Positions 37,433-45,181 of a stretch of DNA of 64,000 nucleotides are shown here, piece by piece. The translations under genes were made by a program, and so were the position numbers. This DNA is from Methanoculleus chikugoensis (lineage in GTDB: Archaea; Halobacteriota; Methanomicrobia; Methanomicrobiales; Methanoculleaceae). Location: assembly GCF_019669965.1 (NCBI RefSeq), contig NZ_AP019781.1, forward strand, positions 248,001 to 312,000, written 5' to 3'. The stretch's first letter is position 1; the number at the start of each line of letters is the position of its first letter. The notes under the pieces were generated by a model, which made no database searches, had not been told where the DNA came from, and was given only the letters and a program-made list of their open reading frames with translations.

Positions 37433-38395
37433 ATGAACATGAAACTAATTGGAGTTAGTGCCGGTGTCCTGGCGCTTCTTGGAGTCATCTGCGTTGTCAG
37501 CATACCCGTGTTTTTCAGCGACAGTCATACACCTGACTGTGGTCAATCCAACCAGATAGGTGGCGTGAAATCGGCGGGTGCTGCAAACCTCACCTACACC
37601 GCCTCTGTTCCGTTCCCGCCGACGCCTGCGGAGGTTATCCTGTATCGGGTGCTGGAGCCGGAGATCACGACGGAACTTGTCTCATCGATGGCGGAGAAGA
37701 TAGGCCTGAAGGGAACGGTGCGCGAATCGTACGACCAGATGCTGCTCTCCGATGAACCCCACTCGTTGGAGGTTCATATGAAGTCGGGGAGAGTCGCTCT
37801 GATTGATATCCCCCGTTGGATGAACCCGAACGACAAAGACCTGCCGGAAAGCCTTCCTTCGGACGATGAGGCGATCCAGATCGCAACACAGTACCTGGAG
37901 GAGACCGGGCTGATGCCCCCCGATGCAATCCTGTGTGGCGTTGCCCACCCCCAAATCGTTGAGTATAACGAGGATGGTGAGGTGATCGGTATCGCCTTTG
38001 AAGACGTCCAGGTCTCTTACTCCCGCACAATCGACGGTCGGCCGGTTGTGGGTTCGAAATTGACGGCTGAGATCGGCGGCGGCGGGGATATCCTGAATGT
38101 TTACAAACTCTGGAGAGACTATGCCCCGGAGAAGGAGATAGCAGTCATAACGCCACAGGAAGCTTTTGAAGAATTGAAGGCGACTGGGCTGGCGGTCGAC
38201 GGAAAAGGCCCGACCGCGGTTATCACCGGGATCGAACTTGGGTATTATGAAGCACCGGCGATGGATGAGCCTACCTACCTCGTCCCGGTCTACATCTTCA
38301 GGGGCGAGGTGCGGGATGAGACCGGGGGAACCGCATTCGTCAGATACATCCCCGCGTCCCCCGACCTTGGGGAGGGTATCCCGGCGGTAAAGTGA
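37433..38395 (+). CDS. PepSY/YcdB-like exported protein
   Basis: A 320-residue protein with one N-terminal membrane segment (about 5-28), then an exterior region of PepSY-like repeats: DDEAIQIATQYLEETGLMP (about 143-161) and TPQEAFEELKATGLA (about 241-255), each a helix followed by strands. Such domains occur as protease propeptides or inhibitors. The perfect ribosome binding site AGGTGATC links it to the caspase-like gene. Paralogue of 49244-50185. Confidence 0.72.
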   Translation: MNMKLIGVSAGVLALLGVICVVSIPVFFSDSHTPDCGQSNQIGGVKSAGAANLTYTASVPFPPTPAEVILYRVLEPEITTELVSSMAEKIGLKGTVRESYDQMLLSDEPHSLEVHMKSGRVALIDIPRWMNPNDKDLPESLPSDDEAIQIATQYLEETGLMPPDAILCGVAHPQIVEYNEDGEVIGIAFEDVQVSYSRTIDGRPVVGSKLTAEIGGGGDILNVYKLWRDYAPEKEIAVITPQEAFEELKATGLAVDGKGPTAVITGIELGYYEAPAMDEPTYLVPVYIFRGEVRDETGGTAFVRYIPASPDLGEGIPAVK

Positions 38396-38433
38396 CCGCC
38401 CCAGGTTCCTCTTCTTTTTCGGAGCGAAATTCT

Positions 38434-39009
38434 ATGAAGAAGATTCTGTACCTCGTCATCACCTGTGCCGCCGCGGGCATGCTGGTCCTGGTTGGAATAC
38501 ATATACTCCCGAACCCGGATCTGCAAGGGCCGGGTGAGATACCGACGGAGGTTCCGGAGAACCGAACACCCCGCCCGACAGGCGTTCCCCGGGAGAATAC
38601 ATCGTTTATCGAGATTCATCATGCAGGAGACCCGGGCGTTATCCTCTATCCAGGAGATCCCGGGTATCCTGCCATCGAAGCAGAGTGCCGCGAGCAGATC
38701 CGGAGCACCTGTGGTCAGTATAAGATGGGGTTCTCGCGGGTTGAGCTGGACGCCATGAAACAAAACGACACCTATGTCGCGATGCATCTCCCTGCTCCCA
38801 CGAGATTCGAGACGGGTTATATCGTCGATGGGTCGCCGAAGGAGATCCTTGCAGACGAAGCGGTCTTCTTTCTGGATTTCGAGGACTGGCCGGAGAACAT
38901 AATCATCATGCGACTGGGAGATGTTTGCGGGGTCTGGGACGCTTCGCGCGACCGGGAAAAACTTCGGGTTCTGGCTGATCCGTTTTTGGTCGGTCGGGCC
39001 GCGTCCTGA
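38434..39009 (+). CDS. membrane-anchored exterior protein, unknown
   Basis: A 191-residue protein with one N-terminal membrane segment (MKKILYLVITCAAAGMLVL) and an exterior domain with YVAMHLPAPTRFETGYIVDG and GDVCGVWDASRDREKL. The C-terminal half recurs as a frameshifted fragment at 50808-51077. I recognise no family. The ATG at 38434 is preferred over an upstream in-frame ATG because the signal anchor starts there. Confidence 0.68.
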   Translation: MKKILYLVITCAAAGMLVLVGIHILPNPDLQGPGEIPTEVPENRTPRPTGVPRENTSFIEIHHAGDPGVILYPGDPGYPAIEAECREQIRSTCGQYKMGFSRVELDAMKQNDTYVAMHLPAPTRFETGYIVDGSPKEILADEAVFFLDFEDWPENIIIMRLGDVCGVWDASRDREKLRVLADPFLVGRAAS

Positions 39010-39029
39010 CAGGCGTAGACGGTCAGTGG

Positions 39030-39062
39030 TATATATTTGCATTTCGTCTGTTCAAAACAGAC
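39030..39062 (+). promoter_or_regulatory. TATA box with perfect 7-bp-arm palindrome
   Basis: TATATAT (39030-39036) is followed by GTCTGTT-CAA-AACAGAC (39046-39062), a perfect inverted repeat at the expected start region. No gene begins here. The decayed equivalent at 51099-51130 lies directly before the ATG of the transglutaminase-like fragment, suggesting the gene once following this site was lost. It could also act as a stem-loop ending the 38434 transcript. Confidence 0.45.
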
Positions 39063-39288
39063 CCGTCCAATCGGCAGAATACGATCAACGCCTCCGCGCC
39101 GGCAACCGGGATGTATGAGGGGAATAGTTTTCGGCGGTCTTTGCCGGGAACAACTGCGACGGTGCCCGGTTCCGTGGGGGGAGGTTCGACGAGCGTGGCA
39201 GGGCCGTGACCATTATCCCGGCGCCCGACGGCGGGTCCTGTCTCCAGGGGCAGGAATTATTGTCCTGCCATAAGAAGGTTTATGATGT

Positions 39289-39327
39289 GTTCGGTTCCAG
39301 CCGAACGATGACTGCTGATTTTATATG
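39289..39327 (+). promoter_or_regulatory. type-2 promoter, copy 2
   Basis: Palindrome GTTCGGTTCCAGCCGAAC (39289-39306), 12 nt, TTTTATATG (39319-39327). The inverted repeat upstream is CAGGA-N7-TCCTG (39251-39267), with arms different in sequence from copy 1 but still complementary. The 39063-39288 stretch holds no gene. Confidence 0.85.
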
Positions 39328-39346
39328 TTCTAACGACCCAGAATCG

Positions 39347-39511
39347 CATCGAGTGCCGCATGCGGTACCCGCTTGTGTGCGGGGGCACCCATCCCCGGTT
39401 GACGCCCCGAATGACACGCCCCGCAAGCCCGGAGGCAATGGAAGTGTATGCACTTCCTGCACTTGAAGGTATGCTCTTCCCGCCTCCGGGGAAAAACCGG
39501 AGGAAAAACAG
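39347..39511 (+). ncRNA. structured leader RNA, copy 2 (candidate riboswitch)
   Basis: P1 CCGGAGGC/GCCTCCGG (39429-39436/39482-39489); P2 GGAAGTG-TATG-CACTTCC (39440-39457), seven perfect pairs with sequence different from copies 1 and 3. Alternative pairing CCTCCGG (39483-39489) with CCGGAGG (39497-39503) would bury the ribosome binding site completely; this is the strongest switch-like arrangement of the set. The hairpin near 39351-39370 keeps its GCRTGC loop. Confidence 0.75.
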
Positions 39512-40516
39512 ATGAACGGAAAAATTGGACTGCGGGCATTCTCCACACTCCTGGCGATAATGCTGGTGAGTGTGGTGATGGTGCCGGCGATGGCAATGGA
39601 TGCCGGGGCACTCGATATTGAGAAGCTGGACATCGTGGATCCTGCAACACTTCAGGAACGATCTCCCTCGTTCATCAGCGAACTCCGAAGCAAAGGATGT
39701 TCCGAAGAAGAGATTGCCGAGGCAATCCGTAGCCTGCCGCGAGTTTCATACCTTGACGGATGGACAGAGGCTGATGACGAACGGGTATCGCCCCTTTTGC
39801 AACAGGCAAGGGATGAGGTGAACTATTCGATGTACGGCGAGATAGATCCTCTGACAGAGGATGGCGTTTCGGCAGTAAAGATGTGTTCTTCAGGCATCTG
39901 GCTGTTTGACACAGTTTTTCAGGGTGTTAATGGATGGGTACATCCCGGACTGATGGAATGCTCCTCGGATGGCACCAGACGCCAGTTTCTTACGACCCAT
40001 CTTGGAAAAAAGATCGGTACGACCGCTAACTGGATCGAGATAGGTATAGAGTCAGTCTGCGATGATCCGAATCCGGCTCGCTACCATGTTTTCACCTATG
40101 ATAACAACAACATATCACGACCGATGGTTGTGCATAGTAACCTTACCAACGGCGACAGGGATTACAATTTCGAGATCTACGTAAGTGACGTGCAGTACCC
40201 GGAGGGCTATCCCTATATGATCTTATGGGAAGGACAGGTCGTCCGGGTCGGTCACGTTCCGTTTGCGGAAGGCGATCTGAACGAGGTACACGAATACGTC
40301 AGAAACGATCCCGGATCATTCTCCGATGTATCAACCTCCTATGTGTGTGATTCCTACGTCTATTACGACGGATATGGTGTATGGTGGAACGAGCAGCTGG
40401 ATGCACAGTTAGCACACCCGACACAGCTCCATGCAGATACGCAGGAAGGTGTTTATGGCGATTTCTACAGACCATGGTGGTCGAATGCATACAGAATCGA
40501 CACGTGGATCGCGTGA
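39512..40516 (+). CDS. secreted protein, unknown, with shared signal peptide cassette
   Basis: A 334-residue exported protein. The signal peptide (MNGKIGLRAFSTLLAIMLVS, cleavage about 29) is nearly that of the caspase-like and metzincin proteins, but the mature part is unrelated: a helical region (about 30-105), then a beta-rich domain with GWVHPGLMECSSDGTRRQF and YPYMILWEGQVVRVGHVPF. The beta domain may be a lectin- or neprosin-like jelly roll; I cannot confirm it. Driven by type-2 promoter copy 2. Confidence 0.7.
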   Translation: MNGKIGLRAFSTLLAIMLVSVVMVPAMAMDAGALDIEKLDIVDPATLQERSPSFISELRSKGCSEEEIAEAIRSLPRVSYLDGWTEADDERVSPLLQQARDEVNYSMYGEIDPLTEDGVSAVKMCSSGIWLFDTVFQGVNGWVHPGLMECSSDGTRRQFLTTHLGKKIGTTANWIEIGIESVCDDPNPARYHVFTYDNNNISRPMVVHSNLTNGDRDYNFEIYVSDVQYPEGYPYMILWEGQVVRVGHVPFAEGDLNEVHEYVRNDPGSFSDVSTSYVCDSYVYYDGYGVWWNEQLDAQLAHPTQLHADTQEGVYGDFYRPWWSNAYRIDTWIA

Positions 40517-40910
40517 ACAAAGAAGAATAGGGTTGATGGTAATCATCTCAGTCCTCCTTTTTTGTTGTACGGGTTGCGTTGAAGAGCAACCGGTGAATCA
40601 ATCGAAATATATCAATATTTCACTTACAGAACCCATCTCTCAAGCAGATGCGGTCATCGTTGCCCTTTCCTATCCGGGAGTTGCTAAAACAATTGAGAAT
40701 GATTCGTTCCGGATCACCGTCGGAAAGCTCACCGTCTCTGACGTACGTGAGGGAAGGCTTAAAGAACACCATATGGTCTACATCGATCGCTTCAATAGCA
40801 CTACGCACGAACCGCTCGAAGGTTTACAGGTTATTGTGACCTACGACGGGGACGTTTACAAAATCTGGCGGTCGTTCCCTCCAGTTAATTCTTCAATTGC
40901 TGCAGAGTGA
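40488..40910 (+). CDS. lipoprotein, unknown
   Basis: About 140 residues. The hydrophobic segment MVIISVLLFCCTGCVEE ends in a lipobox (Cys in TGC). The exterior part has a helix-strand pattern (ISQADAVIVALSYPGVAKTI then GLQVIVTYDGDVYKIW) resembling one PepSY unit. Start uncertain: ATG 40488 keeps two Arg before the hydrophobic stretch, ATG 40536 does not overlap the previous gene. Confidence 0.6.
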   Translation, partial: HTESTRGSREQRRIGLMVIISVLLFCCTGCVEEQPVNQSKYINISLTEPISQADAVIVALSYPGVAKTIENDSFRITVGKLTVSDVREGRLKEHHMVYIDRFNSTTHEPLEGLQVIVTYDGDVYKIWRSFPPVNSSIAAE

Positions 40911-40935
40911 ACAGCCTCTGCAGGACCTGGTATAG

Positions 40936-41276
40936 ATGCCAGCCCCGGAGCCCACCCCGGCAAAAGAGCCCGGGCGGGCCGGGAACCTGACTGTCATCCG
41001 GGCAACCGGGGATTCGAAACCCCCGCAGGCCGTCCCGATCCTCTCGTCGTGGAGGGATATCGGACCGGAGATATGTGAGCCGACCGAAGAAGATTGGGCT
41101 TTTGTCAAAGATGCCGCAACGGATCTGTCGGAAGAAGAGAAGACCCGGTTTGTTACAGAGGTCAGAAAGATACCTGCGGGGAATCGACACTGCCCCCGGA
41201 GGAGCAGGTCGATCTGGAGAGGGGACTTGGGTACTACCTGATTAAGGCAACCGAGGGAGTAGAGACAGCCCTTTAA
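40936..41276 (+). pseudogene. frameshifted remnant of an exported protein
   Basis: The first frame reads PAPEPTPAKEPGRAGNLTV to about EVRKIP near 41177. The natural ending (PPEEQVDLERGLGYYLIKA, then stop at 41276) lies in a different frame after about 41180. There is no signal peptide, although a Pro/Glu-rich linker suggests one was present. This is probably the C-terminal remains of a surface protein. Confidence 0.55.
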
Positions 41277-41435
41277 CTGCTGAACGATCCAGCCGTATCT
41301 GTAGTATTACTATGCCGGCGATCAGGTCCTGGCGTACCGATCGGCAGATCCCCCTTCCTGTGTGTTCCCGGGGTTATCGAGTTCTTCGTAGTTAAACCAG
41401 GGATGGTCGGTGATCGGGTTGCGTCCCCTCCTGCC

Positions 41436-41800
41436 CTACAGTAGCACCGTCGTCATCAGCGGAACCGTAACAGACGACCCGTTCGTCGAGACAAAGACGA
41501 TCTGAGAGGTATGCCGGGCGTCGGCAAAGACCCGGGTGAGGAGGGGGGCGACACTTGCCGCGCAGATCCGCCAGTTGTCGACCATCTCCCACGCCAGGAA
41601 TGTTACGTGCATCGTCCCGACGATGATCATCGCAAATGGTGTGGTTACCCGGCTGAGGGGGTCGACCGCATCGATGGATGGGGCTCGTGCTCTCCACCGA
41701 GCCGACGGAGGCGCGATCCCGATCGAAAAACGGGGAGGTTGAAGGTGGCGACGTAGAAGGGGAAGTCGTCGCCGAAGAGCGGCTGTGCGGACAGGAAAGA
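41436..41800 (-). pseudogene. degraded AEC permease copy
   Basis: Segments match the intact AEC gene at 35263-36195: LFGDDFPFYVATFNLPVF (other frame, about 41740-41800), TTPFAMIIVGTMHVTF, MVDNWRICAAS, and SQIVFVSTNGSSVTVP to the stop. An internal part of about 44 codons is missing and at least one frameshift is present. The gap 41277-41435 has no supported gene. Confidence 0.75.
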
Positions 41801-41802
41801 AA

Positions 41803-42276
41803 CTACGCCGGTATAGGGGCGGTTCTCCGCCGGCACCGCAACGCGATGTACCAGAGCACAAATGTCACGCCGAGGAGCGCCTCGCCCGCGTAGAGGAGGA
41901 GGGGTTCCCTGACGACGCTCCCCCCCTGGACGACAAAACCGCGGAGATACGAGGTCACGCAGAGCACCCCGGCAGTCATGGCAACCAGGGATGTGCCGAG
42001 GAGGAAGATGATCCGGTGGTCTCTCCCGGGATGAAGGATCCGCCGCCCCTTCTCCGTCAGGGTGTAGTCCCGCCATTTCCGGGCGTTCTCGTGGGCCACG
42101 AGATCCGCATCGGCCAGAACGGCAAGGTGTTCGTGGACAGTCGACTTTGCAAGACCGAGCCCGTCGGCGAGCTCGCTCATCGCCATGGGCCGGATATCGA
42201 GCGCTTTGAGGATAGCGACCCGGACGTCGGAGGATAGCGCAGCGATATCGCCCCGGTCGAGCGTGACTTCTTCCAT
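41803..42276 (-). CDS. membrane-linked winged-helix regulator (ArsR-like)
   Basis: A 157-residue protein. The N-terminal winged helix (about 8-80) has VRVAILKALDIRPMAMSELADG and LAKSTVHEHLAVLADADLV. Two C-terminal membrane segments (about 94-115 and 125-148) anchor it. Such fused regulators may respond to membrane or envelope state. The ATG at 42276 is preferred to the one at 42315. Co-oriented with the exported-protein gene at 42396-43211. Confidence 0.8.
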   Translation of the reverse strand: MEEVTLDRGDIAALSSDVRVAILKALDIRPMAMSELADGLGLAKSTVHEHLAVLADADLVAHENARKWRDYTLTEKGRRILHPGRDHRIIFLLGTSLVAMTAGVLCVTSYLRGFVVQGGSVVREPLLLYAGEALLGVTFVLWYIALRCRRRTAPIPA

Positions 42277-42395
42277 GATTTGAAATCTCTCCGATATGGG
42301 TCTGGTCCGAAACAATCAGGTACTCCCCTGCCGGGAGAGAAAAGCGTTCCGGAACTGTCCCGGTACTGCCGAAAAAGAGGATGCGCCGATCTCCG

Positions 42396-43211
42396 TCATT
42401 CCGCCCGGAGGGTCGGGGGTGGGACCGGTTCCGGTGCACCTATCCCTACTACGACGAACGTTGCCGATCCCCCCGGGAGGCGGTCCCTGTTGAGGTTGGG
42501 GTCCGGGGTAGAGCCGGGGTCGATCTCTTCTTTCCAGGGGGTGTTGGAACCCGGTATGGTGACGGTCGCCCGCCGGAAGTCGAAGTCGATCGGTGTGCCG
42601 TTCGGGGTCGTGAGGGTGTACGGGGCGGCAAGACCGATCGTCAGGGAGAGGACCTCCTCCGGGCCGGGCTGCGGGAGGTCCGCCATCACCCGCACCTCGC
42701 GCCACTCCCCGGCGGCGAGGTCGTCGACGGGCAGCGAGGTCGAGGCGCCGGGGAGGACATCCCCCTCCGGCGACCCGGTGGTGGTGTTCAGGCTCGCGGT
42801 TTCCGTCGTCACGGCAAGATCGGCCCGGGCGCAGTCTTCGCCCGCGAGGTTCCGGATGAAGAAGTCGAGGCTGATCCTGTCGCTCTCGATTGCGATATCG
42901 GGAGTGTACCGGATATCCTCCGGGCGGGCCGGGTCGAGGCTGTAGCGATCCCCGAGGGAGATTGTCCGGTTCCAGGCGGTGGCGTTCTCGAGATGCCAGG
43001 TCTCGTTATCGGCGTCGTAGGTGATGATCGGGCTCTCACAGGGATCGGGATACTCGAACCCCGGCCCGAACGGCAGTATCCAGTTCACCCGCTTGAGCGG
43101 TTCCTGCACATGCTGCTGTCCCGGGGGAAAGGCGGCGAGTATGGCGAGGTTTACCGCAGCAAGGATGAGAACGGCGCCGATACCGAGCCATATCCATGTC
43201 TTCGAGTGCAT
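42396..43211 (-). CDS. membrane-anchored exterior protein, unknown
   Basis: A 271-residue protein with one N-terminal membrane segment (about 8-28) and a beta-rich exterior domain with several N-glycosylation sequons (NETW, NATAW, NRTISL). The middle (RISLDFFIRNLAGEDC to LPQPGPEEVLSL) looks like an immunoglobulin-like sandwich. No family recognised. It follows the PepSY gene by 26 nt. Confidence 0.65.
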   Translation of the reverse strand: MHSKTWIWLGIGAVLILAAVNLAILAAFPPGQQHVQEPLKRVNWILPFGPGFEYPDPCESPIITYDADNETWHLENATAWNRTISLGDRYSLDPARPEDIRYTPDIAIESDRISLDFFIRNLAGEDCARADLAVTTETASLNTTTGSPEGDVLPGASTSLPVDDLAAGEWREVRVMADLPQPGPEEVLSLTIGLAAPYTLTTPNGTPIDFDFRRATVTIPGSNTPWKEEIDPGSTPDPNLNRDRLPGGSATFVVVGIGAPEPVPPPTLRAE

Positions 43212-43237
43212 TGTATCACATTAGGAAAAGAGGTGAT

Positions 43238-44014
43238 TTAGAGGTATGGACTCACCATCAGCACTTCTCCGGTCTGCGCGTCGATAACGACAAGCCCTCC
43301 CTGGAGAACGTGGTCCTCTGGCTCGCCTCTCATCGTAATCACCCATGTCAGCGTCTGTACGTCCGGTCGGGTGTACTCGACGGAGAGGTCGGCCGTTGCA
43401 CCGGTCACCCGGATTCCCGGGAACTGCCCGGCTGCGATCTTCAGCGCCTCGTCCCGGGAAAGTTTCGGCTCAAGCGAACATTTGATCTCCCGCTGGATCC
43501 CGATGTACGAGACGATCTCGCCGGTGCTCGGGTTAAGGTTCACGACGACCGTGTTCGGCGTGAGGACATCGCTGATCTCTTCTCTCCAGATGTACGAGTA
43601 CTCGCTGCCCGCATCACCGTGAGAAACCAGGTCCGATCTGGTAAGCTGCATACTCTTCTTCGCAAAGCCGCTGTACTTCTCTTCGGCGTAGGCCCTTGCC
43701 GTTACTTCGGCTGCGGCCCGATCCAGCCGGACATCGCGGCAATCCTTCCGTGCGGAATCGAACGTGGCACGTTCGATCACCCCGGTCCGGGCGTTGACGT
43801 AAACCTGTCCCTCTCCGGTGCCAAAGACATAGTACTCTCCAAGATTCAGGCGTTCGGTCTTCTGGTACTCGACGGTTGCATCGGGTGCGTTAAGAAAGTC
43901 CTGTGCTTTTCCTTTCGCGGTATCCACCCCGATCGGAGCGTTGGCACCAGTCGCTGACACGACCGAGACCGCGACGACGAGGCATATGATTGCAGTAATT
44001 GGTATCCATTTCAT
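43238..44014 (-). CDS. secreted PepSY-domain protein
   Basis: A 258-residue exported protein: signal peptide (about 1-24), then three PepSY-like units, each a helix with conserved Ala followed by GEI or GEV strand turns (QVYVNARTGVIERA, VNLNPSTGEIVSYIG, VIDAQTGEVLMVS). PepSY domains are known in peptidase propeptides and inhibitors. It begins 15 nt after the caspase-like gene and must be co-transcribed with it. Confidence 0.82.
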   Translation of the reverse strand: MKWIPITAIICLVVAVSVVSATGANAPIGVDTAKGKAQDFLNAPDATVEYQKTERLNLGEYYVFGTGEGQVYVNARTGVIERATFDSARKDCRDVRLDRAAAEVTARAYAEEKYSGFAKKSMQLTRSDLVSHGDAGSEYSYIWREEISDVLTPNTVVVNLNPSTGEIVSYIGIQREIKCSLEPKLSRDEALKIAAGQFPGIRVTGATADLSVEYTRPDVQTLTWVITMRGEPEDHVLQGGLVVIDAQTGEVLMVSPYL

Positions 44015-44029
44015 GATTGAATCATCCCA

Positions 44030-44722
44030 TTAATAGACCCCATAGCGAGCGGGAGTGAGACAACTGTTGTAACTGCCGGAGATCTCGTAGGTGTCCACTC
44101 CATGGTAACCGAACGGCCAGTGCAAGTAGCAGTCGTCCTTTGCATTGCTTGCGGCGCTTGCAACGGTCTCCCCGTTTCGCAACCGGTCCCAGAAGCTCCC
44201 GGACCAGCACTTTCCGTTTTCGACCTCGACCTCGCCGTCGAACCCCAGGCAGATGTCTGCGCCTTTGTTCATGGTCTGCTGGAGAAGATCTCCGTTGTAA
44301 GGGTTGTAGTGGGACGTATGGCAGGCGAGGTAGACCGCGAGCAGGACATCCCTGATGTCGGTCCCGTAATCAGTTATGTAGTACCGGTCGTTTCCCGGGT
44401 AGTGGCCGTCGGTGTCGGCAAGTATCCAGGATTCCGAGGAGAACTTTATCCCACCGCCTTTATGCGAGTCGTCGTAGTAGAGGCCGTGGCCGTTGAAGAA
44501 GAACACCGCATCCGACCTGAACTGACCGTAAGCCGTCGATGCGTGTGCATTCGTGGACGACGAGCTGGAGTAGTACATCGCTGCCTGATCCACCCGTGCG
44601 TCGTAGGCCGTCGGCGTCGTATCCGAACAGTCATAGTTGTGCGCGGGTGGTGCGGCGCTGGCGACAGCAGGCAGAGCCGCGAGCAGGAAGAGTGCTGCCA
44701 GCATGTAGATCCATGGTTTCAT
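44030..44722 (-). CDS. secreted caspase-like (clan CD) cysteine peptidase candidate
   Basis: A 230-residue exported protein: signal peptide (MKPWIYMLAALFLLAALPAV, cleavage about 24), His-Gly motif in VFFFNGHG (His79) and Ala-Cys motif in AVYLACHTS (Cys134). It shares the dyad order, exported nature and aromatic-rich composition with 36680-37423 but little other sequence. The signal peptide is not the MNGK type and no structured leader is present. GAGGGAT is the ribosome binding site. Confidence 0.7.
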   Translation of the reverse strand: MKPWIYMLAALFLLAALPAVASAAPPAHNYDCSDTTPTAYDARVDQAAMYYSSSSSTNAHASTAYGQFRSDAVFFFNGHGLYYDDSHKGGGIKFSSESWILADTDGHYPGNDRYYITDYGTDIRDVLLAVYLACHTSHYNPYNGDLLQQTMNKGADICLGFDGEVEVENGKCWSGSFWDRLRNGETVASAASNAKDDCYLHWPFGYHGVDTYEISGSYNSCLTPARYGVY

Positions 44723-44790
44723 AAGTATCCCTCAAGGAGCGCCCGGGCGTTCCTGCACCCGGAACTAAACCCGAATTCGAGGGGGAATCT

Positions 44791-44827
44791 TATAAAGCCC
44801 GCTGTCGTCGTTCGGTTCTGGCCGAAC
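44791..44827 (-). promoter_or_regulatory. type-2 promoter without leader, minus strand
   Basis: Palindrome with GTTCGG and CCGAAC arms (44810-44827), 13 nt, then TTTATA on the minus strand (44791-44796). Arms and spacing match the forward copies; the middle six bases differ. It serves the caspase-like/PepSY pair. The gap to the next promoter (44828-44956) holds no gene. Confidence 0.8.
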
Positions 44828-44956
44828 AAATCTTAAACTTTGCGATCTGCTGCGTGGCGGATGGGTAAATGTGCGGGTGTCCGGGACTGTGGGTGTCGGC
44901 GGGTCCTGTCTCCAGGGGCGGGGATTATTGTCCTGCCATAAGAAGGTTTATGATGT

Positions 44957-44995
44957 GTTCGGTTCCAGCCGAACGATGCCTGCTGATTTTATATG
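44957..44995 (+). promoter_or_regulatory. type-2 promoter, copy 3
   Basis: Palindrome GTTCGGTTCCAGCCGAAC (44957-44974), 12 nt, TTTTATATG (44987-44995). Similarity to copy 1 begins about 75 nt further upstream. It is divergent from the minus-strand promoter 130 nt away. Confidence 0.85.
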
Positions 44996-45014
44996 TTTTA
45001 ATGACCTCAAAATG

Positions 45015-45181
45015 CGTAAGGTGCCGCATGCGGTACCCGTTTGTGTGCGGGGGTCGCCCATCCCCGGTTGACGCCCCGGATGACGCGCCCCGCAAGCCCG
45101 GAGGCAACAGGATGTACACATTCTGCGCACTTAAACGTGTGCTTCTCCTGCCTCCGTGGACAGAAACTGGAGGAAAACGAA
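45015..45181 (+). ncRNA. structured leader RNA, copy 3 (candidate riboswitch)
   Basis: P1 CGGAGGCA/TGCCTCCG (45099-45106/45149-45156); P2 GGATG-TACA-CATTC (45110-45123, one G-U pair); P3 GCGCAC-TTAAAC-GTGTGC (45125-45142). CCTCC (45151-45155) can alternatively pair with the GGAGG ribosome binding site at 45169-45173. This copy shows the three-way junction most clearly. Confidence 0.75.

Noticed and set aside
41094-41276. Independent 60-codon gene
   Set aside because: Its C-terminal part continues the 40936 frame in sense after a frameshift; better explained as one broken gene.
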